Position numbers and translations under genes: made by a program. From positions 15,099,563-15,163,562 of the forward strand of contig NC_071348.1 of assembly GCF_027744825.2 (NCBI RefSeq): a stretch of DNA of 64,000 nt, given 5' to 3'. This DNA comes from Synchiropus splendidus. Lineage: Eukaryota; Chordata; Actinopteri; Syngnathiformes; Callionymidae. Below are positions 43,201-64,000 of the stretch, in pieces (within the stretch, counting starts at the first letter, position 1; the number at the start of each line of letters is the position of its first letter). The notes beneath the pieces were generated by a model. It worked only from the letters and a program-made list of their open reading frames with translations, did not search any database and was not told where the DNA came from.

Positions 43201-43734
43201 AACTCAACATGCAAAGAAGAAGCCCAATTACACACTTTTTACGCAGGTTTGAAAGTGTGAGAACGGAGTCTCTGAGAATCTGAAGAATTTGTGATTTGCA
43301 GTCACTTCGGCCTCTCAGAAGAGCCACTCTAAATTCCTTTGTCTCATCATGTGAGAAAAGAAAAAGATCGATAAAAGTAAAAAAAAAATGTCATAAGCGC
43401 CGTTTAACTTGACCTATCAAGAGATTAAGAAATACTGCTACATTGTTTTTGAGCCTGCGCTTTGGACGCATTTGCTACTACTAGGCAACTTCATTTCACT
43501 CTCTTTAACCAGATGATTTCTGCGCGTTGGTGGACCCTGCAGGGTTAATACCGTCATCTATAGCACACACTAATTCAAAGTAGTGGCTGTATTTTCAGCT
43601 GGAAACGTGCATCTCTGTCCTCATCCTAGCCGTCAGCTTGACACGTGAGCTGCCCGCGCTGGTGCGTCCCGCACATGACGTCATGCCCAAAGACGCAGTT
43701 GTAGACAACGAATGGCAACAATAGTGAGGCACTG

Positions 43735-43852
43735 TGACTTAGATAAGTAACTTCAATTTGATTACTTTGTTTGAAATAGTAATGCGTTAGATTATTCGTT
43801 ACTGAAAAAGGTTGTGATATAAGAGTAACGCGTTACTAAGTAACATCACTGG
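43735..43852 (-). mobile_element. Terminal fragment of a non-autonomous DNA transposon
   Basis: Read on the minus strand it begins CCAGTGATGTTACTTAGTAA and continues CGCGTTACTC..., a terminal sequence familiar from abundant teleost hAT-like repeats. Only one end is seen; no target duplication found. Confidence 0.5.
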
Positions 43853-45677
43853 CTTTGACATGTTGCTGTAGACACTTTCTCAGACATAACCAGCTGCATG
43901 ACGTGTTTTGCAGAAACCTTGCTCAGTCTAGAAGCTTTTCCAAAGACTGTTCCAGGAGCTGAACTTTGATCAGTCTTTTGATCAGTCAGAATCTTCCGTT
44001 CCCTCCCTGTCACTTGAAGAAAATACAGTGATTTTGCCATGGACTAGAACACAAATAAACTGCTCTCTGAGTACAGTATGTCAAATTTAATTTCTGAAGA
44101 AAAAAAAAATTTCAATATCTTTCTTGACATTTCGGCAACTTCATTGCATGTTTTCCTCAATCTGGCCCAGTCAGAGCAGATAATATTACAAATGAAATAG
44201 TTGTGATGGAGTGAGTCTCTTTGCTGCTACAGTGTTCTGCTGTTGTGTATCAGTGTGTGTGGAGAGGTGTCCATCTGTGTGTGTCTAATTACAATGCATC
44301 ATGTGTTGGCCCTGTCCAGCATCTGGAGCCTCCTCGCGGAGCTTCAGGGGCGAGTTATAGATTAGCAGCAGGAGCGGTCCAGAGCCAGGGGAGCCGCTGG
44401 ACTCCACACCTGAGCGTGGCGGACTGGCCAGGACTATCAGCTCATCAGTCAGTCTCTGAAGGCTGTGCAGCTTAACCTGAAGTAAGGCTCTGATGAAGCA
44501 GACTAATGACGCGGTGGCCCCCTGCTCCCACTGCCCAACACCATAATCACTGCTTAAGGCTCTGAACATGTCTGTGTGGGTCGAGAAGGATGTGACAGCT
44601 TAATGAAAAATTCCTCCGACGACATGTAGTTTTAAGACAGAAGTCAATACTTGAGCTTGAGGAGTCAACAGATGAGGAGGCCGACTTTGGTGGAAATGCG
44701 ATCTGATCATGAAGATTTATCTGCACAACCACAACACAGAAATACTTGTGTCTGTGGAGACAGGAGGCGTGTGTGAGAGCTACAGAGGGGCACATGCCAA
44801 TAGTGCTCATTGCCTGCAGAGAGTCAAGTGATTTCTGACAAGGCCTAAATGAAGCCCTGAGGGTGGAGACCCTCTCGGCGAGATCACAGGCCGCAGCTTT
44901 ATGACTGTTGAGCGTTTGAGTGAGACACAGGGGTAATAGCTTGCCGAATTACACACAGCAAAGTCGATAAGTGATCTAGCTCTTGCCTGATGAAGTGGTT
45001 TCAGGTGTCACATTGCCAAAAGGAAGGCTCATCTCTGCAGAGCTCACTGGAATGAAGCTTCTCAGCATGAACCGATAAGCCAGGTGAATAAATAAGAGTC
45101 CATTGTGTAGTGTTCTGTTTGTGCTGCTGAATGTGCACAAACCTGCATTTGTAAATAAGTGCGTCACATGTTCAAGCCCGTCCAGACCTGCGCTCTCAGC
45201 AGCTGTTCCTGAATGGATCCTGCAGCTATTGTTCAGCTGTCACTTGCTCGTCTCTCGGACCCAAGAGACGCACTGCTGACATTTACCACGCTCCCTCCAC
45301 CCCCAATTTTCCCCTCACCCCCTGCACATACACTCCTCACCCACTGGTCATCTCATCTCTCCGAGCGTCTCTTCTGGATTTATTCCCCATCATCGTCATC
45401 AAGTCTTTCTCTTACTCCATCCTTCTGCCCTTCGATCTCTCACTGTCAACTCATGCAGATGTGTGTGAGAGGCCCTTTAATGCCGTTATATATAAAATTA
45501 CTGCTGTGTGCAGAGTTCCTTTGTAATTGGGCAGTCACCTGCACAGACAACGGAAGTGAGGTGACTATCAGTATTTAAAAAGAAATAGTTTTTCAAAATA
45601 TTATCAACATTAATAATAACTGTTATGTCTGTTTTAGTGAGTCTGTGAGTGTCTCAGTGTTCACCACTGGTCTAGAC

Positions 45678-46244
45678 CAGTGATTCTTCAAGGGCCGCAA
45701 AGCGCCATTTAGAGGGCCTCTAAAAGTTTCTTTGTTTTACACCTTTGGGCTGTGAGGGCTGCATGTTGCTCAGTTAAATACATTAGCCACATATGGTGGC
45801 AGTAGAAATCTGTGATAGTTAACAACTATGGAGGAGTTCTTGAAAATAAAAAAATGCTGAAAAGAAATAAAGTGATGTTGCCCCCTGTCAACAGTAAAAA
45901 TTGTTATGCCGACACCTTCATTTACACTTTGCTTATATCTTCTCAACAGTTTATATATTCAATATATTCAACAGTTTGCAAGTGTATTTTTTATCTTTTT
46001 TTTCTTTCGTAAATTTGAGGAATATGACTTGCACCTGGTTCTGCTGCTGGTCAGCCTTTTCGATGACGAATAAATATCTTTGTGATGATCACAAGGTTTT
46101 GGTTTGTTTATGTATAAGTAGATTAAATATGGTTATTGATCACGAATGAAATCAAGAGTCAGGAATCAGTTCTATTGCATGCGACCCAGGCCCATTTGTT
46201 CTGGGAAAGGTGGGCCTCGAGATCAAAAAGGTTAAGAAAGCCTG
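45678..46244. mobile_element. Non-autonomous hAT-like element with 8-bp duplication GTCTAGAC
   Basis: The 567-bp element begins CAGTGATTCTTCAAGGGCC and ends ...AAGGTTAAGAAAGCCTG; the ends are imperfect inverted repeats (CAGnnnTTCTT). It is flanked on both sides by GTCTAGAC (45670-45677 and 46245-46252), the 8-bp target duplication expected for hAT elements. No transposase ORF is present, so it would have been moved in trans. Confidence 0.8.
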
Positions 46245-46252
46245 GTCTAGAC

Positions 46253-46378
46253 CATGTGAGTCCAGAGCACACAGAGACTAAGACCAAGACTCAAGACCAT
46301 GAGGGCCCCAGACCAAGTTTAGACCATGACCAAAGAGGGGGCATGACCAAGTCCAAGACTAAGACCAAACTCTAAACA
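46253..46378 (+). repeat. Degenerate tandem repeat of (GAC)CAAGACTAAGAC units
   Basis: Variants of AGACCAAGACT, AGACCATGA and CCAAGTC recur through the stretch, directly abutting the right target duplication of the hAT-like element. Confidence 0.7.
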
Positions 46379-47899
46379 GAACAAAATACTAGTTTGTTCC
46401 AATGACAGCAATCCAGTTCCTAATTTTTTACCTTTCCAAAAATGTATACCTCAGTAATCTGTACTGAACTTGAGCTTGGCTTGGACTCAGGCCAATAAAG
46501 CCATGCCAAAAACAATGGCATGGTTACAAAATGGAAACAAATAATGTATTATGGTTTAGATACTGATTTAAATAATGAAAGAATATTTGAGAAAATAAAT
46601 ATCCATTGGATTTATAAAAGGAAAGATGTGTGATTTAATTAAAAATACGGAACAAAACTAAGCAAAACAAAGAAGACAAAAAGACAGATGAAATACACAG
46701 ACGTCCTCATTTTCTGCGTCCGACATGCAATGTTTCGACTTCCTATCATCAGTATATTACAGCCTGTGAAAGGCGGCAACAGCAAATCAACCTCAAAGAA
46801 ATTTGGGTTCAAAGTCTTGTGTTTCACTCCTGTGCCTGGCTCCCACAGACCAGTTGCCTGGGTGGCCCTCACTCATCAAGCCTTAACTTCCTACTCAGCC
46901 AATGGAGATAAGTCGGAGGCAATGCCCCAGTTGACCAGTTGCAGCCTGACACCCCCTGTCAAGAATCTACAGGCATCCAGAGCACTAGGGCTAACAGTAT
47001 GTTCTGGGTCCACATGGAGCAGGGGACGTCCAAGTTCCATTAACCAGGTAAAATAATAATAATAATTAGGCAGTTATTTTGAAAATATTTATTTTCATTG
47101 CTCAGTGAAATAGGGCTCTTTTTTTCATGGTATTTTTACATTCAGGTCAAGGCTCCGCTACACGCTCTGAAAGCCCAAAGAATGACAACTCACGGCACTT
47201 TTGTTTTTGCTAGATGGATAATTTACACTCAGCTTTCTCATTCATTTCAACTCTTGCTTGTTACTATTTCGTAAGCGTTGAATATGTGTTCATTTAATAA
47301 ATAAAATGTAATTTTCTGAAACATGGCTGGACTACATGGATTTCATAAGCAACACACTATTTTACGCGTGTAAAGATATATATCCGTGGAAATTTTGGGT
47401 CGAAATGGCTTGGAGTGTTAATGGGAACCAACTCCTGGTCTAAGATATGTTTTTTTAGTAAGGGTGCGACAGGTTGTTAAAATGTTATATAGCCATGTTG
47501 GCGATCCTGTGAAGAATGGAGCAGCGGTCTTTTGTCACCACCGTGTGGCCAAACTGCAAACAGTCAAAAGGAAAACTGCACAGGTGAATTGATGTTTCCC
47601 CCTTTTAATGATCAGAGTAATGTGAATATCGAAACAGTTAGGATGTTGCTTGGGCTTCACCTTGCGCACTTCCTCCCACTGTCCAAAAACATGTCCATTA
47701 TCGATGGTTTCATCGCAAATCATGGGCATTTATTTTAACGATGAGCACGTATCCATTTACATCTTTGTTAGCGGGTGGATTTCAGAAAAGATCACGTGAG
47801 CTGAGAGTTTAGCGCGTGTATTTTAGACAGCATTTAGGGTAAGATGTGAGCATGTCGAGAGTAGCCACCCCCACCAACCCTCCCTCTCATCGCTGAGCT
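46379..47899. other. Intergenic upstream of frrs1l
   Basis: No gene recognised. The ORF at 46688-47056 has no known similarity. The last few hundred bases become GC-richer and probably include the frrs1l promoter. Confidence 0.45.
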
Positions 47900-48048
47900 C
47901 AGACACCCGGACTTTGATCCAGGGATGTTCTGCTGAGGACTTGAGGATGTAGAGCTGCTTCAACTGCATCATCCCAGCCCCAGCAGGACACCACAATGCT
48001 TTAGGGACGGTTTAACTGTTGCACCAGCTGCTGTTTTCGTCGCCAGCC
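47900..48048 (+). promoter_or_regulatory. Putative frrs1l 5' leader with three minimal upstream ORFs
   Basis: Upstream of the frrs1l ATG are three very short ORFs: ATG TTC TGC TGA at 47925-47936, the start-stop ATG TAG at 47947-47952, and ATG CTT TAG at 47996-48004. None overlaps the main frame. If this stretch is transcribed as leader, the three would be encountered before the main start. Leader status is inferred from position only. Confidence 0.4.
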
Positions 48049-49258
48049 ATGATCCTCCCGCGGTTGCTCCTGCAGCTAATGTTGCTAATTCATAGCGGAT
48101 GGCGGGGGGTCGCAGCGAGCCCCACCGATGAAGCAGCACTGAGGGCCGGCCACGCTGAGCACGGAGATCCGGGCCACCAGGAACACCACAAAGACTCCTA
48201 CAGCACGTTTGCCTCCGAGTTCCTGGAGTCCAAATACCTATCCGATGACGGTAAAGAAAACGATTTTTAAATATTGCTATTGGAGTTGTTGTGTACAGGA
48301 GACCACTTCCGGCCTACACTGTGGGCCATCAGCACCAAGGCCAGCTCACACAGAGGCGCCGACGTACTTCATGCATCACTGTCTGTTCGTGCAGGTTATC
48401 CGTTCCCCACCGCCCCACCAGTGGACCCTTTCGCAAAAATCAAAGTGAGCGATTGCGGAGTGACTAAAGGCTGTATAAGGCAGGTTACCTATCTTCATTT
48501 GGCAGGTTTATTTCTTTCCTAACAGATCTATTTACACATGCTCGCACACATCATCCTCCTGAACAGGTATGGAAAACCAGGCTGTGACGCAGAAACCTGC
48601 GACTACTTCTTGAGTTACCGCCGTATCGGTACTGACGTGGAGTACGAGATGAGCGCAGATACTGACGGCTGGGTGGCTGTTGGGTTTTCCTCTGACAAGA
48701 AAATGGTGAAAACACTGACATATCTGCATGACTGTTCCTCCCAGCCTGTGCCTGGTTTGATGATCATTTGCTGCAGGGAGGCGATGATGTCATGGGCTGC
48801 GTCCACGATGACAACGGTCGTGTCCGAATCCACCACTTCTACAACGTAGGTCAGTGGGCAAAAGAGATCAAGAGGAATCCAGCCAGAGATGAGGAGGGCA
48901 TTTTTGAGAATAACCGGGTCACGTGCCGCTTCAAACGGCCACTGTACGTGCCCAGAGAAGAAACCCTGGTGGATCTACACCTGTCCTGGTACTACCTGTT
49001 TGCATGGGGACCTGCAATTCAGGGTGAGTGTCAAACCCGCACAGATTCTTGAGTCTTTCTGAGACTGATATCTTCCTCACACCAGGTTCTATCACGAGAC
49101 ATGACATTGACAGTCCTCCAGTCAGCGACCATATGATCAGCATTTACAAGTACGAGGACATCTTCATGCCTTCCAACGCTTACCAGACCTTCAACTCTCC
49201 ACTCTGCTTGCTGCTCATAGTGGCCCTCACTTTCTACTTACTGATGGGAACACCGTGA
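48049..49258 (+). CDS. frrs1l: FRRS1L-like DOMON-domain membrane protein (5 exons, 281 aa)
   Basis: Exons 48049-48250, 48395-48479, 48567-48705, 48777-49023 and 49086-49258 (TGA) give 281 aa (human about 293). The start ATG follows CAGCC and opens a signal peptide ([18 protein letters not shown]). Residues about 68-96 are [18 protein letters not shown] and onward, then the paired-Cys block [15 protein letters not shown] and a DOMON domain (about 100-220: [46 protein letters not shown]). The C-terminus has [13 protein letters not shown] and one hydrophobic segment (264-279) ending MGTP. Family knowledge: FRRS1L is an ER-associated factor in AMPA-receptor assembly in neurons. DOMON resembles heme-binding cytochrome domains, but no reductase domain follows here. 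Intron 2 is a GC-AG intron; introns are only 62-144 bp. The FRRS1-like paralog is the main alternative, but the short tail-anchored form argues for frrs1l. Confidence 0.95.
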
Positions 49259-49700
49259 GAAGGAAGCAATTCAGAAGGACGAGGAGATGTAGCAGCAATA
49301 AGGAAGTTGCCATGTTTATCAGAGGCCATATTTAAGCGCACATGATACACTATAATATACACACAACATAGGATATTAAAATAATTTGCCATCATGCCAT
49401 CATCACTACACACGCTAGATCTGCATTCAGGGCTACAATGGACCAAGTGCAGAACACTTCCTGACCATTATGATCCTTCATTGGTATCATAATGGCATGC
49501 ACAATATCTACTCTCATAATATCTCCAACACTATTATTATTTAAAATGAAAAATGTATAAACTCAGCAGCAGCCATATTCACAGTCAACTTTGAAATATT
49601 TTTGCTGGTTCCATGTTAATACCAATATGTAATCTTTTCATAAAAAGTGCTCTGCATTATTTCTGGTGAACTGTTAAGCTGTGATGAAGCCACAACCTGC

Positions 49701-49706
49701 AATAAA
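49701..49706 (+). terminator. Candidate frrs1l polyadenylation signal
   Basis: AATAAA (in GCAATAAAGAAT) lies 443 bp after the frrs1l stop; a second AATAAA follows near 49795. This predicts a 3' UTR of roughly 0.45-0.55 kb. Confidence 0.45.
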
Positions 49707-49709
49707 GAA

Positions 49710-50860
49710 TAGGTCATTGTGGGGTCTACAATGCCAAAGATTGTAACTGCAGATTACGATCTGACAAACGCCTCACTCAGATCTAGATGTTATTAATAAA
49801 CAGTTGAAGACACTTGTCATTATTATTCCAATTACTTGTTCAAGCATGTGACTGCACGTGTTTCTTTTTCAGTGATAGAAGTGTTTGATTTGCTTTTTCC
49901 ATTATCATAAAATTCAATCATTTCGTTTTAAATTCCCGATCCATCTGGAAGTGTTTGTGAAGTGATAGTTTACCCCGGTGTTGTGGTGTTTGCGTTTCCT
50001 CAGATCCTCTACTCGGGCAGCCTTTTCAGTTGATCCACGTGTTCCCCAGCTACACCAACACAACAATGATGTATGGAGACAGCAAAAAATGATTCTACTG
50101 TTCCCAGTGACTCTCAGACGGTTCCAACAGCTACTGGTGTTCCATATAGTTCTGCTCCCAATATAGTCTGCATTGATATGCATTGAGTGTGTGGACATTG
50201 TTCTTTACCTACTCCAACCACTGTGATGGAGGATCAGGTGCGCTCCTGTCTCTACCAGTCATTCTTATCTAGCTGAACAGGATAGAGAAACGTCATCTCA
50301 CCCTTGCATTTATCAGATGGTGGCCATCTTTGTTCTGCTTGCTGACCATATGGGATTTTGCTATCATCAGATGAGCTGACTGCAGAGGAAATGCTAGTGC
50401 TGCAACTTCTTGAGCCACAGGTGTAGCATGCCCAAGATCCACTGCAGTCCACATACAGGCAGGGGGTGGATTTGGAGCTTTGATTTGCAAAAATATGTTC
50501 CATTGCCTGATATTATTGAATGACTCCAAACCTTGGGATTGGGTCTTCTGTGTCTTTTCAGTGCCACAGTAAGTAAGTAATCAGTTTGGGATGACATCGA
50601 AGCACCAAAACAGAGTTTGAACAATGTTGAAACGGACTATGACAAGGCCATTAAGCTGACCATTATAAAACCGACGTGTTCAGTATGGTGCTTTTTCTTT
50701 TTTGTCTAGAGTACATGAGGCAAATGGAGAGATGTTTAAGGGAGTAATGAGTAATGGCAGTTTTGAGTATGAGATCAGAAATGACAGATGGAGAAAAAGG
50801 GGTGATGAAACCACAAGCATCTTCAACCAGATACCAAGGAAAAGGATACCTCCAGTCAAG
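49710..50860. other. Spacer between frrs1l and psmc6 (convergent genes)
   Basis: About 1.1 kb between the two predicted polyadenylation sites. No coding exon or recognisable repeat apart from short AGTAAGTAAGTAA at 50571-50583. Confidence 0.5.
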
Positions 50861-50862
50861 AT

Positions 50863-50868
50863 TTTATT
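50863..50868 (-). terminator. Candidate psmc6 polyadenylation signal
   Basis: TTTATT on the plus strand reads AATAAA on the minus strand, about 125 bp beyond the psmc6 stop, giving a short 3' UTR usual for this gene class. Confidence 0.5.
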
Positions 50869-50992
50869 TCTTTGTATTAATGGACATTTTGATCCTTAAA
50901 GAATAGCAAAAAACATGGTGAGAAAAACAAGATTAATTTCCTCTTCATGACATCAGGCCCCAATAACACAGCCGTCTTAATAGATAAATGCT

Positions 50993-62193
<11,201 letters not shown>

Positions 62194-62300
62194 GTCCGCG
62201 CTCTTCCTACTGGATCCTGACGGTACACAAGCTGTGAAAACTGCACGATCTGTGGACGCATGCGCGCGCAGGCGCAGTGACGACTCTTGATTCGCCATGT
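62194..62300 (-). promoter_or_regulatory. psmc6 proximal promoter with NRF1-like GC motif
   Basis: Immediately 5' of the psmc6 ATG is a CpG-dense stretch containing GCATGCGCGCGCAGGCGC (about 62259-62276), which overlaps the NRF1 consensus of alternating GCGCATGCGC. No TATA box is visible. This fits a constitutive proteasome-subunit promoter. The start site is inferred, not seen. Confidence 0.5.
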
Positions 62301-62524
62301 TTTTTTATGGCAACTCTACAGGGACAAATGACTAGCCAGACTGCTTCTAAAAGTTTCTCAGAACGATGCGGACATATGTTGCTTTCAAAACTACTTCAAT
62401 GTTGCTTAAAGGTCTGCTTACCTTTTTTCATACTTGAGATTACTTCTCTAGCTTTGCAGATGAGCCTTGCATGGTAAATTTAAATACTGGTGAGCAAGCT
62501 CCACTGCCACCATCGGATATCAAT

Positions 62525-62840
62525 ATTTTAAGTGGTGTTTTCCTCTGGAAAAATAGCTTGATGATGCTCCAAAGGTTCCCAATAGGGTTGAGGTCATGGG
62601 AGGAAAGTGGTCGTTTTAAACTGTTTGAAAACTAGGTCTCATGTATTCCTGGTCCCCACTGGAGATGTTTTTGCGAGTGAGCATTATTAAAAGTGGTGGA
62701 ATAGATGGCTTATGCATAACTGCAAGCTTCTGGAGGTTCCTACATCTTGATGTTCGTGGGACTCCAGCTTCAAATAACTTCGCTGCTTTGTAATGTCATT
62801 TTAGCAGTTGTTCTCTTTATCTGATGTATTAGCCTGACCG
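62525..62840 (-). pseudogene. Second Tc1/mariner-like transposase relic
   Basis: On the minus strand the piece near 62570-62610 reads (D)LNPIGNLWSIIK, the signature around the last catalytic residue of Tc1-like transposases (usual SPDLNPIENLWSIIK; the Glu is Gly here). The adjoining LFEAGVPRTSRCRNLQKLAV and MHKPSIPPLLIMLTRK match a helix-turn-helix/linker part. The middle of the transposase is missing. Frames are broken. It lies just upstream of psmc6. Confidence 0.6.
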
Positions 62841-64000
62841 CAATATCTGCAAACTCCTGTGTAGCCTGAATCACCTACCAATCTATTTATAGTACAATGA
62901 TGACCCTTAAGTTTTCGTGAAATAATAAGGTTTTCATATTATTTTCATATATGAACTGTTTCACACTTTTCAGCACTAGAGAGAGATCCCTTTTCTCTCC
63001 CATATTGCTTGAAAATGCTTAGTGATATGGAACATTCTTCTTAAGCAGTTTTTCCTTGTTTCCAGTTGTTTCTGACCCACTTTGTCTGCCTGACTCCCAG
63101 GACATGCTGGGATACAGTGGATAGAGACGCCTGATTGATGGCTCTGAAGTTTGTCAACAGCTTTGCCAGTGTGGTTCTTTACTTACGAGTGGTTCATCCA
63201 GCCAGGTGTCCGTGGTCCCACTGACAACCTCCACCCATCAGTCTGCAGCAGCCACAAGTGTTGAGAGCCATTAAAGTCCCAATTTGCGATCCATTCTGTG
63301 TGTCTGTGTTGTAGTACAAGTCTGTCCTTTACTTAGAGACACTTTTGATTCTGTACTGTGTGTTGGTTACGGTTTGTTCTGTTGTATGATCAACTTTGTT
63401 GTTAAGACCTTTGTTAATGAAAATCTGTTATTACTTTGGTGACTTTGTTTTATTGTGTCAAAAAAGTTCAATTATTTGCTAAACTCCAACCTGTTCTATG
63501 CTCCACGCATGTTGCAGAAAAGCATCACAACCAGGTGTTTTATATATAGGATAATTGTTGATCTATATATGGGATAGTAAGCTCATTTTCAGACCGCACA
63601 ATTCGTCTCAAACATTGCTTAATTTTAAAACACATGCACCAAAACTGTCAGCACCCACAAGATTAGGTTTTGACACCTCCAAGGTGATGATGTCCTGTTG
63701 TCGGCTGGAGCTCGGACACGGATGAGACGAGTCTCAGACAGAGCGTTACTTGGTTTACTACTTTGTCACAGCCAAGCTGCACAGAACTGCACATTCCGAA
63801 CTGGACAGCACCACTTCACTTCTTCTTCCGAGACAGACGTCATTCACCCGGCAACCCCTCCCACATGCAGCGGCCGCACACACACATTCAGGAACAGCGC
63901 ACATACAGTTCACTCCTACAACAGAGGTTTAGGTCTACCGTAGTGCGGCGCTTGAGTCCGTTTATGTTGCTGGATTAAAAAAACTAGAATATTATATAAA
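62841..64000. other. Intergenic, no gene recognised
   Basis: Part of this may be further Tc1-like remnant (63080-63260), but I cannot align it. The last 300 bp are somewhat GC-rich (63690-63960) with ORFs of no known similarity; a neighbouring gene's promoter there is possible but unsupported. Confidence 0.4.

Larger units (their letters stand above)
36689..45677. other. Gene-poor spacer between alg2 and frrs1l
   Basis: The first part is alg2 3' UTR. Beyond about 37.4 kb I find no gene. Low-complexity items: (GAT)n at 40269-40292 and (TG)n at 41889-41906. A fragment with the AGTAACGCGTTACTAAGTAACATCACTGG theme at about 43740-43852 is a common teleost transposon end. Stretches such as 39990-40260 and 44290-44560 lack repeats and ORFs and might hold enhancers, which I cannot test. 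Confidence 0.45.

Noticed and set aside
46688..47056. 122-codon ORF upstream of frrs1l
   Set aside because: No family similarity and no evidence of exons before or after; probably chance or old repeat.
48019..48048. Upstream extension of the frrs1l frame by ten codons
   Set aside because: The codon at 48019 is TTG, not ATG; the first in-frame ATG is 48049, which has a reasonable context and begins a signal peptide.
48480..48489. GT donor (CAG|GTTACC) as the end of frrs1l exon 2
   Set aside because: Joining it to the acceptor at 48566 shifts the frame into GTA TGG AAA ACC AGG CTG TGA and stops at once.

Overview
The window is nuclear DNA of a ray-finned (teleost-like) fish. It is AT-rich, its genes are split into small exons with GT-AG (once GC-AG) introns, and it carries teleost-type repeats: Tc1/mariner, hAT, RTE-like and L2/Rex1-like LINEs, a tRNA-derived SINE and fold-back elements. 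I cannot name the species. There is no sign of bacterial genes, operons or CRISPR arrays.

Four protein-coding genes can be reconstructed exon by exon, each with an uninterrupted reading frame. From left to right they are: sec61b (minus strand, 26550-30486, 4 coding exons, 97 aa), the beta subunit of the ER translocon; alg2 (plus, 32045-36688, 4 coding exons, 404 aa), the ER mannosyltransferase of lipid-linked oligosaccharide synthesis; frrs1l (plus, 48049-49258, 5 exons, 281 aa), a DOMON-domain membrane protein tied to AMPA-receptor biogenesis; and psmc6 (minus, 50993-62193, 14 exons, 390 aa), the Rpt4 ATPase of the 26S proteasome.

Layout: 1-26.2 kb holds no gene I can support. It contains a hAT relic at the very start, a tandem repeat, an L2-like LINE tail, a SINE, microsatellites, two RTE-like LINE copies and a fold-back element. 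26.2-36.7 kb holds the divergent sec61b/alg2 pair with a shared GC-box/YY1-like promoter; this head-to-head pairing is also known in mammals. 36.7-48 kb is a gene-poor spacer with a small hAT element flanked by an 8-bp duplication. 48-49.7 kb is the compact frrs1l gene. 51-62.2 kb is psmc6, whose introns carry a Tc1 relic, a hAT copy with an 8-bp target duplication, an L2-like fragment and a perfect hairpin. 62.3-64 kb holds a second Tc1/mariner-like relic and nothing else I recognise.

Functionally, sec61b and alg2 both serve the secretory pathway (protein translocation and N-glycan precursor assembly), which fits co-regulation from one promoter. frrs1l also acts in the ER/secretory route, but is separated from alg2 by about 11 kb. 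psmc6 is an independent housekeeping gene with an NRF1-like CpG promoter. I found no previously unknown multi-gene system. The points most worth checking are the mirrored introns flanking the start codons of sec61b and alg2, a GC-AG intron and three minimal upstream ORFs in frrs1l, a poor splice donor in psmc6, and several well-delimited mobile or fold-back elements.
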